Source: Gemmatimonadales bacterium
GTDB taxonomy: Bacteria > Gemmatimonadota > Gemmatimonadetes > Gemmatimonadales > GWC2-71-9
DNA length: 34,218 nt
Direction of reading: 5' to 3'
NCBI GenBank assembly: GCA_013813675.1
Contig: JACCRH010000346.1
Location: 1 to 34,218, forward strand
Shown here piece by piece: positions 1 to 5,227 of this stretch; position 1 is the first letter of the stretch; each line of letters opens with the position of its first letter. The position numbers and the translations under genes were made by a program. The notes beneath the pieces are model-generated. The model was not told the origin of the DNA and did not search any database. It worked only from the letters and a program-made list of their open reading frames with translations.

Positions 1-11
1 CGGAAGGGCCG

Positions 12-251
12 ATGGCCATCGTCACGGTCATCTACAACACTCCGAAGGACACGGCGGCGTTCGAGAAGTACTACCGGGATGTCCATCTCCCGCTGTTGAC
101 GGCGAACCAGCAGGAGATCGGACGCGAGCCGATGGCGATCGCCACCGTGATCGACAAGCAGCCCAAGGACTCGGTGGCGTTCGAGAAGTACTACGCTGAG
201 ACCCACCTGCCGCTCCTCGGCGCCAACCAGCAGGAAATCGGCTTCAATAAG
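12..251 (+). repeat. 120-bp tandem duplication inside the EthD-like gene
   Basis: Positions 12-131 and 132-251 encode near-identical 40-residue blocks. The period is exactly 120 bp, so the frame is kept, and the divergence is mostly at third positions plus a few substitutions. This points to a duplication that is not brand new. Confidence 0.75.
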
Positions 252-446
252 GCGGAGCTGACCAAGTTCGAGTCCAACCTCGATGGCTCGGCGCCCGCGC
301 GCTACCGGCAGGCGGAGCTCTATTTCCCATCGCTGGCCGCGCTGAAGAAAGGCACCGCCACCCCGGGCTTCAAGAAGGTGGCCGGTGACCTTCCCAACTT
401 TGCCACTGGTGGTGTCGAGGCCCTGGTCGCGGTGGAGACGAGGTAG
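12..446 (+). CDS. EthD-like small protein with internal tandem duplication (possibly 5'-partial)
   Basis: This 144-residue product resembles the EthD / dimeric alpha-beta barrel family: it has a VIYNTPKD-type first strand, then FEKYY and HLPLL motifs. EthD proteins are small ferredoxin-like barrels of about 100 residues whose biochemical role is often unknown. Residues 1-40 and 41-80 are two copies of the same segment (MAI-TVI, FEKYY, HLPLL-ANQQEIG), a 120-bp tandem duplication; only the second copy is followed by the rest of the fold. The reading frame stays open back to the window edge, and the codons before the ATG (Glu-Gly-Pro) resemble those before the second copy (Arg-Glu-Pro), so the true start may lie upstream with a further copy. 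The gene stops about 40 bp before a 70-bp palindromic repeat. No link to the C1 genes downstream is evident. Confidence 0.7.
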   Translation: MAIVTVIYNTPKDTAAFEKYYRDVHLPLLTANQQEIGREPMAIATVIDKQPKDSVAFEKYYAETHLPLLGANQQEIGFNKAELTKFESNLDGSAPARYRQAELYFPSLAALKKGTATPGFKKVAGDLPNFATGGVEALVAVETR

Positions 447-485
447 TGTGTTGATAGGAACCAGCGCACCGTACCGCCAGTGGTG

Positions 486-555
486 TTGTCACCCTGAGGG
501 AAGCGAAGGGGGCATCCGCTAGGCCATGGCTCCTTCGCTCCGCTCAGGATGACAA
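486..555. repeat. 70-bp dispersed imperfect palindrome, copy 1
   Basis: The left arm begins TTGTCACCCTGAGGGAAGCG and the right arm ends CCGCTCAGGATGACAA. They are near reverse complements around a central loop. Related copies lie at 25046-25115, 27203-27269 and 34114-34218. The right end abuts the next gene: the AGGA at 546-549 in the conserved arm lies 5 nt before the ATG at 555 and can serve as its ribosome binding site. Confidence 0.8.
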
Positions 556-1424
556 TGCACGTCGTCATCCTTGCCTCTCGACAGGGCTGGCACACGCGGG
601 AGCTCACCCGCGCGCTGGAAGCTCGCGGGCATACCGGAACGATCGTACCGTACGAAGGGCTCACCGCGTCGATCGGCGGGCGTTCCGGCCTCAGGAGTGG
701 GACGGCCGAGCTGGACCAGGCCGACGTGGTGCTCCCCCGCATCATCCCCTCGGGATCGCTCGAGCAGATCATCTTCCGAGTGGATGCGCTGCACCGGCTG
801 GAGGAGCGGGGCGTCTCGGTCGTCAATTCGCCCCGCGCGATCGAGCGCACGGTGGACAAGTTCTGGACCTCGTGCCTGCTGGAGCAGTGCGGCATTCCTA
901 CGCCCGACACCGTGGTCTGCGAGGGCCCCGACGAGGCGATGGCCGCCTTCCGCGATCTGGGGGACGTCATCGTCAAGCCGCTCTTCGGCTCAATGGGGCT
1001 CGGCATGGTCCGGGTGGCGGACGAGGAGATGGCGTACCGCGTGTTCCGCACGGTCGAGACCATCCGCGGCGTCTTCTACCTGCAGCGCACGATCGACCAC
1101 GAGGGCCGAGACTTCCGGGTCTTCGTGGTGGGTGGGCGGGTGCTGGGAGCGATCGAGCGGCGCGCCGCGGGCTGGCGTACCAATATCTCCCGAGGCGGAG
1201 AGGCTCTGGCGGCCAGACTGCCGGATTCATGGGCGGCGCTCGCGATCCGGGCCGCGGCCGCGGTCGGCGCGGAGTACGCCGGTGTGGACCTGCTGCCGGC
1301 GCGGGACGGCACGGTGTACGCGCTCGAGGTGAACGGCATCCCCGGCTGGCGGGGACTGCAGGAGGCCACCGGGATCGACGTCGCCGGCGCACTGGTGGAT
1401 CACCTCGCCCGGCGGAACCGGTGA
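555..1424 (+). CDS. ATP-grasp ligase of the RimK/MptN/MfnD type, C1-cofactor cluster
   Basis: The 289-residue protein is an ATP-grasp carboxylate-amine ligase. Visible features are an N-terminal pre-ATP-grasp region (LPRIIPSG, then VVNSPRAIERTVDKF around residues 92-107), the glycine-rich ATP lid (VKPLFGSMGLGM), the FRVFVVGGRV strand, and the metal-binding C-terminal DLLPA...ALEVNGIPGWRG segment. In H4MPT and methanofuran pathways, members of this superfamily add glutamate: MptN makes tetrahydrosarcinapterin and MfnD joins tyramine to glutamate. Which acceptor is used here cannot be read from sequence; the position next to cofactor genes supports one of these roles. I prefer ATG 555 to the in-frame ATG 549, because AGGA sits 5 nt before it and 549 lies inside the repeat. 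The stop overlaps the next gene by GTGA. Confidence 0.8.
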   Translation: MHVVILASRQGWHTRELTRALEARGHTGTIVPYEGLTASIGGRSGLRSGTAELDQADVVLPRIIPSGSLEQIIFRVDALHRLEERGVSVVNSPRAIERTVDKFWTSCLLEQCGIPTPDTVVCEGPDEAMAAFRDLGDVIVKPLFGSMGLGMVRVADEEMAYRVFRTVETIRGVFYLQRTIDHEGRDFRVFVVGGRVLGAIERRAAGWRTNISRGGEALAARLPDSWAALAIRAAAAVGAEYAGVDLLPARDGTVYALEVNGIPGWRGLQEATGIDVAGALVDHLARRNR

Positions 1425-2266
1425 CCGGGGATGAGATCGCGGCCACGGCACAACTGGCCTGCCTGCTCGAGGTCAGCGCGCCGAAGCCAGGCAATGTCTC
1501 CCCTGAGCGCCACTTCCATGACACTCGCTACGAGGACTTCCTGGCCAGCGCGGTCGCCATCGGCCCGGCGCTCGGCGCCGCCGGCGAGCATCCGCTCGGC
1601 GTCACCATCCGCACTGCCATCGAAGCGACCTCCCGGTGGACCGGCTCGAACACCAACCTCGGCATCGTGCTGCTGCTCGCCCCGCTGGCGCGGGCGGCGG
1701 CGCGAGACGGCGGCAGCCTCCGGCACCGGCTCGCGGCGGTGCTCGATGAGACCACGGTCGCCGACGCGGCCGAGACCTACGCCGCGATCCGGCGGGCGCG
1801 CCCCGGCGGCCTGGGCGCGGCGAGCGCGGAGGACGTCGCCACGCCGCCGACCGTGACCCTGCGCGAAGCCATGACGCTCGCGGCGGAGCGGGATACGATC
1901 GCCCGGGAATACACCAACCGATTCGCGCTCACTTTCGAGGTCGGCGCCCCCGCGTTGAGCGACGCAAGGCGGCGCGGACTCACCTGGTCCGATGCGGCGG
2001 TGGCGTGCTTTCTCGCCCTCCTCGGTGTCGTGCCCGACACCCACATCGCCCGCAAGCTCGGGCGGGCGGAGGCGGAGCGGATCACGGGACGGGCGCGTGA
2101 GGTCGTGGCCGCCGGGGGCACCGGGACCGCCGGGGGACGCGCGGCCCTGACCGCGCTCGACGCCGAGTTGCGCGATCCGCGGAACACCCGCAATCCGGGC
2201 ACCACCGCCGACCTGACCTGCGCCGCGTTGTTCGTCGTTATAATTGAGGGTGGCTGGGACCGCTGA
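1421..2266 (+). CDS. Triphosphoribosyl-dephospho-CoA synthase-like (CitG/MdcB family), C1-cofactor cluster
   Basis: The 281-residue product carries the CitG-family signatures SAPKPGNVSP (about residues 19-28), GSNTNLGIVLLLAPLA (nucleotide-binding loop, about 72-87) and a C-terminal NPGTTADL segment. CitG makes the prosthetic-group precursor of citrate lyase from ATP and dephospho-CoA, but no citrate or malonate lyase gene is present here. A CitG homologue of unproven function is a recurring member of H4MPT/methanofuran gene clusters in methylotrophs, so an unknown ATP-dependent ribosyl or phosphate transfer in cofactor synthesis is more likely. The start is GTG 1421, overlapping the upstream TGA (GTGA). 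A perfect TATAAT lies near the 3' end at 2239-2244. Confidence 0.8.
   Translation: MTGDEIAATAQLACLLEVSAPKPGNVSPERHFHDTRYEDFLASAVAIGPALGAAGEHPLGVTIRTAIEATSRWTGSNTNLGIVLLLAPLARAAARDGGSLRHRLAAVLDETTVADAAETYAAIRRARPGGLGAASAEDVATPPTVTLREAMTLAAERDTIAREYTNRFALTFEVGAPALSDARRRGLTWSDAAVACFLALLGVVPDTHIARKLGRAEAERITGRAREVVAAGGTGTAGGRAALTALDAELRDPRNTRNPGTTADLTCAALFVVIIEGGWDR
2239..2244 (+). promoter_or_regulatory. Candidate internal -10 element before the PTPS gene
   Basis: A perfect TATAAT stands in otherwise GC-rich coding sequence 36 bp before the PTPS start. Upstream, only a weak -35 (CTGACC at 2213-2218, spacer 20 bp) is visible. It may be a weak internal promoter or chance. Confidence 0.3.
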
Positions 2267-2279
2267 CGAGAGGAACCCC

Positions 2280-2840
2280 GTGTCGAGCAGCTTCAAGGTG
2301 CAGGTGAGCAAGGACTACCTGGTCTTCGCCTCCGCCCACTTCATCACCTTCCGCGGTCACCAGTGTGAGACGCTGCACGGACACAACTACCGGGTGGGCG
2401 TGGCGGTCGAGGGCGCGGTGGACTCGGAGACCCTCTTCGTCCTCGACTTCAGCGTGCTGAAGCAGATCACCCGCAGGCTGGTGGACGAGATCGACCACAA
2501 GGTGCTGCTGCCCAAGCTGAATCCCAAGCTCGGCTACCGGGAAGACGGCAACCGCCTCGCGGTGGATTATTTCGGTGAGCCCACCTACGTATTCCCCCGG
2601 GCCGATTGCGCTCTGCTCCCCATCCAGAACAGCACGGCGGAGATGCTGGCGCAGTACCTCGGCACCCGGGTGCGCGACGAGCTGATCCAGGGCGGCTACC
2701 GTCACCTCACCCTGTTGGAGGTCGAGGTGGAGGAGAACTACGGGCAATCGGCGACCTACCGCGAGGTGCTGGCGCTCGACGGAGTGGAAGCGGGCGCCGC
2801 GAGAGCCAGCGCGTCGGCCGCGCCAACCCGCCCCGTGTGA
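2280..2840 (+). CDS. 6-pyruvoyltetrahydropterin synthase family protein, PTPS-I/III-like motif
   Basis: This 186-residue COG0720 protein has the zinc-binding histidines His20 (SAHF) and His33/His35 (HGHNY) and a DHKVLLP segment carrying the Asp-His pair. The active-site stretch reads C29-E30-T-L-H33-G-H35, so both the Cys of QueD-type enzymes (CxxxHGH) and the Glu of PTPS-III (ExxHGH) are present. Enzymes with this combined CExxHGH motif are described as bifunctional PTPS-I/III and can form 6-hydroxymethyl-dihydropterin, replacing FolB. That would feed the dihydropteroate synthase-like protein at 10288. GTG 2280 was chosen because GAGAGG lies just upstream and the family N-terminus begins there. 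The last 85 bp overlap the oppositely transcribed HisA-like gene, and the Ala-rich tail after about residue 170 lies outside the fold. Confidence 0.85.
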   Translation: MSSSFKVQVSKDYLVFASAHFITFRGHQCETLHGHNYRVGVAVEGAVDSETLFVLDFSVLKQITRRLVDEIDHKVLLPKLNPKLGYREDGNRLAVDYFGEPTYVFPRADCALLPIQNSTAEMLAQYLGTRVRDELIQGGYRHLTLLEVEVEENYGQSATYREVLALDGVEAGAARASASAAPTRPV

Positions 2841-3547
2841 AGGGCCGTCGCCACCAACACGCCGTCGCAGCCGGTGTCGCGAATCCGGTCCAGATCCCGC
2901 CGGCCGCCGACTCCGCCGCCCGCGAGGAGCCGCTCGGAAGGAAATCTCCGGCGGAGCACCTCCAGCAGACCCAGATCGACTCCGCCGCCGGTTCCGACCC
3001 GAGCCACATCGAGCACCAGCACTGTTCGCACTCCGGCGGCGACGGCTCGACTCGCCAGATCTACCGCCGTGGCGGGGGGGCCGCCCTGGTCACGCCTGGC
3101 CGGGCGCAGTACCGGGTGGCCCAGCCGAAGGTCGAGGCTGAAGACGACGCGCTCGGATCCGGCCGCGGCGACGATGGCGGCGAGGTCTTCGAACGCCCCA
3201 AGGGTCTCCAGGCCGACGACGACGCGCTCCACACCCACGGCGAGCATGCCCGTGGCCTCGGCCGCGTCGGTGATGCCGGCGTCCACCAGCAGTCCGCATC
3301 CCGCGGCTCCACGCTGCAGAGCGCGGAGCAAATCACGCTGGACGTCGCCACCCTGGATCGCGTCGAGGTCGGCGACGTAGCATTCGCGGGCGTCCAGGAC
3401 CTCGCGGTAGGCCTGGAGCAGGGCGAGGGGATCCCCTATCACGCCTGGCGTCAGCGCCGATTCCGCCGGCAGGTACCGTGCGCGCTTGCCTGCTCTGGCC
3501 TGAACCGCGGCACCGCGCGCCAGATCGAGCACAGGGATGAGCTGCAT
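2756..3547 (-). CDS. HisA/HisF-like TIM-barrel protein, C1-cofactor cluster
   Basis: The 263-residue product starts MQLIPVLDLARG and has the HisA-like pattern of alternating beta strands: CYVADLDAIQGG, LLVDAGITD, VVVGLET, VVFSLDL, VLVLDVARVGTGGG, LLAGGGVGG and GCDGVLVATALHTG. True HisA isomerises ProFAR in histidine synthesis. This copy is isolated from other his genes, and HisA-like proteins are recurrent but functionally undefined members of H4MPT/methanofuran clusters, so a role in cofactor synthesis is inferred. It is transcribed against its neighbours. Its 3' end overlaps the PTPS gene by 85 bp, and its start codon shares the CATG at 3545-3548 with the start of the divergent MfnF-like gene. 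Confidence 0.75.
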   Translation of the reverse strand: MQLIPVLDLARGAAVQARAGKRARYLPAESALTPGVIGDPLALLQAYREVLDARECYVADLDAIQGGDVQRDLLRALQRGAAGCGLLVDAGITDAAEATGMLAVGVERVVVGLETLGAFEDLAAIVAAAGSERVVFSLDLRLGHPVLRPARRDQGGPPATAVDLASRAVAAGVRTVLVLDVARVGTGGGVDLGLLEVLRRRFPSERLLAGGGVGGRRDLDRIRDTGCDGVLVATALHTGRVGAADALALAAPASTPSSASTSR

Positions 3548-4616
3548 GACCCATTCTATCCGTAGTAGTCCGTCGGCTGCCACTCGGCGTACGGCCGTGC
3601 TCGGCTGGGACATCGGCGGAGTCAACACCAAGGCGGCCCGGGTCGAGATCGAGAACGGCCGTCTCTCGCTTCTTCGGTCGGTGTTGGCGCCGCTGGAGAT
3701 GCAGCGCGAGTCGGCGGCGCTCGTCCCCACCCTGCGCCGGCTCGCCACCCTGCTCGGCGGCGGGCCAGTGACCCACGCCGTGACGATGACGGCGGAGCTC
3801 TCCCAGGCGTTCCGGACCAAGCGCGAAGGCGTGGGCTTCGTGCTGGATGCGCTGGTGGAGGCGTTCCCCGGTGAGCCGGTGGAGATCTACGGCGCCGAGG
3901 GCCGATTTCTCGATCCCGCCGGCGCGCGGCAGCGGCCTCTCGAGGTCGCCTCGGCCAACTGGGCCGCGACCGCCCGATTCGTCGGGCGGCAGGTAAGCGA
4001 CTGCCTGATGGTGGACATCGGAACCACCTCCAGCGACATCATCCCGATCGAGGCCGGCAACCCGTGCGCCCGAGGCCGGACCGATCCCGAGCGGCTGCTG
4101 AGCGGTGAGCTGGTCTATACCGGTGCGTTGCGCACGCCGGTCGAAGCGGTGGCTCACGAGGTGCCGCTGTGGGGTGGCCGCTGCCCGCTCGCCGCCGAAC
4201 GGTTCGCCTTGATCGGAGACGTGTACCTCTGGCTGGGTGCGCTGGACGCTCGAGACTACACCGTCACCGCTCCCGACGGCCGCCCCCCGACCCGCGAATT
4301 CGCCGGCGAACGGCTCGCCCGCGCGGTCTGTGCCGACGCGGAGATGCTGGACGAGGAGGCGGTGGGAACGATCGCGCGGGCACTGGCGGAAGCTCAGGTC
4401 TCCACCATCACCGACGCGATCCGCCGGGTCCGTGCGCGACATCCGGGGCTCGGGACCGCCGTAGTCGCCGGGCTCGGCGACTTCGTCGCGGGCGAGGCGG
4501 CGAACCGGGCGGGACTCGAGGTCGCCCGGCTCTCTGATCGGATCGGCAGCGCCGCGCGCACGGCACCGGCCGCCGCGGTGGCCTGGCTGCTGGCCGAGGC
4601 GGCCACGGGGGGATGA
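3546..4616 (+). CDS. mfnF: MfnF-like protein (COG1548, sugar-kinase/HSP70 fold), methanofuran-type cofactor synthesis
   Basis: The 356-residue protein has the ASKHA phosphate-binding motifs GWDIGGVNTKAA (about residues 19-30), DIGTTSSDIIPI (about 158-169) and AVVAGLGDFVAGEAA near the C-terminus. In Methanocaldococcus, MfnF condenses the phosphorylated aminomethylfuran with gamma-glutamyltyramine. The methylotroph homologue is expected to do the same with the tyrosine-based core of methylofuran. The immediate neighbour is an MfnE-like kinase, and the two genes overlap by ATGA, matching that two-step reaction. ATG 3546 has AGGGA 8 nt upstream; GTG 3597 is an alternative that would fit the conserved N-terminus more tightly. 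The symbol rests on family resemblance and context. Confidence 0.8.
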   Translation: MTHSIRSSPSAATRRTAVLGWDIGGVNTKAARVEIENGRLSLLRSVLAPLEMQRESAALVPTLRRLATLLGGGPVTHAVTMTAELSQAFRTKREGVGFVLDALVEAFPGEPVEIYGAEGRFLDPAGARQRPLEVASANWAATARFVGRQVSDCLMVDIGTTSSDIIPIEAGNPCARGRTDPERLLSGELVYTGALRTPVEAVAHEVPLWGGRCPLAAERFALIGDVYLWLGALDARDYTVTAPDGRPPTREFAGERLARAVCADAEMLDEEAVGTIARALAEAQVSTITDAIRRVRARHPGLGTAVVAGLGDFVAGEAANRAGLEVARLSDRIGSAARTAPAAAVAWLLAEAATGG

Positions 4617-5227
4617 CGCCCGTCGTCATCAAGATCGGGGGAGGGCTGCTCGGCGTGAGCGGCGCGCTCGAGGCGGTGTGCCCGGCGGTCTGCGCGATGG
4701 GGCGGCGCGAGCCGGTCGTGGTGGTCCCAGGTGGCGGGCCGTTCGCGGACGCGGTGCGGGCCCTCGATCGCCACACCGCCCTCTCGGCGGAAACAGCCCA
4801 CCGGATGGCGATCCTGGCCATGGATCAGTATGCCCACCTGCTGGCGGAGCGGATCGAGGGCGCCGTTCTGGTGGAGGAACCCGGCGGCCTCGCCGCGGTT
4901 CACGCCGCCGGGCGCGCGGCGGTGCTGGCGCCCTCCCGCTGGCTCCGGGCCGCCGATCCGCTGCCGCACAGCTGGGATGCGACGAGCGACAGTGTGGCGG
5001 CGTTCGTGGCCGGCGCGCTCGACGCTAGTCGTCTCGTGCTGGTGAAGCCGGCGGAGGTAGGGGAGGAGGGAGTGGACCGATGCTTCGCGATGGTGGCGCC
5101 GGCGGGACTCGAGGTCAGCGTGATGGGATGGGCGCGGTTCGCGGCATCCGCCTCGACCCGGGCTTCGCTCCGTTCCGCCTCGCGGCCAACAGCTGCCCCA
5201 TTCGCTCCGCCGTCAGCGGGCGGCTGA
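4613..5227 (+). CDS. mfnE: MfnE-like amino acid kinase family protein
   Basis: The 204-residue product belongs to the amino acid kinase fold: VVIKIGGGLL at the N-terminus, VVVVPGGGPFADAVR (about residues 35-49), then AMDQYAHLL and SWDATSDSVAAFVAGALDASRLVLVKPAEV, a kinase C-terminal core. MfnE phosphorylates aminomethylfuran phosphate to the diphosphate used by MfnF. The ATG overlaps the mfnF-like stop (ATGA). The fold appears complete to about residue 172. The following Ser/Ala/Arg-rich tail (ARFAASASTRASLR...) has no family look and is encoded where the gene overlaps the 3' end of the convergent GGDEF-EAL gene by 113 bp, so it is probably a read-through extension after loss of an earlier stop. 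Confidence 0.8.
   Translation: MTPVVIKIGGGLLGVSGALEAVCPAVCAMGRREPVVVVPGGGPFADAVRALDRHTALSAETAHRMAILAMDQYAHLLAERIEGAVLVEEPGGLAAVHAAGRAAVLAPSRWLRAADPLPHSWDATSDSVAAFVAGALDASRLVLVKPAEVGEEGVDRCFAMVAPAGLEVSVMGWARFAASASTRASLRSASRPTAAPFAPPSAGG

Noticed and set aside
1421..2266. Citrate lyase accessory gene (citG)
   Set aside because: No citrate or malonate lyase subunits are present; the cluster points to C1-cofactor synthesis.
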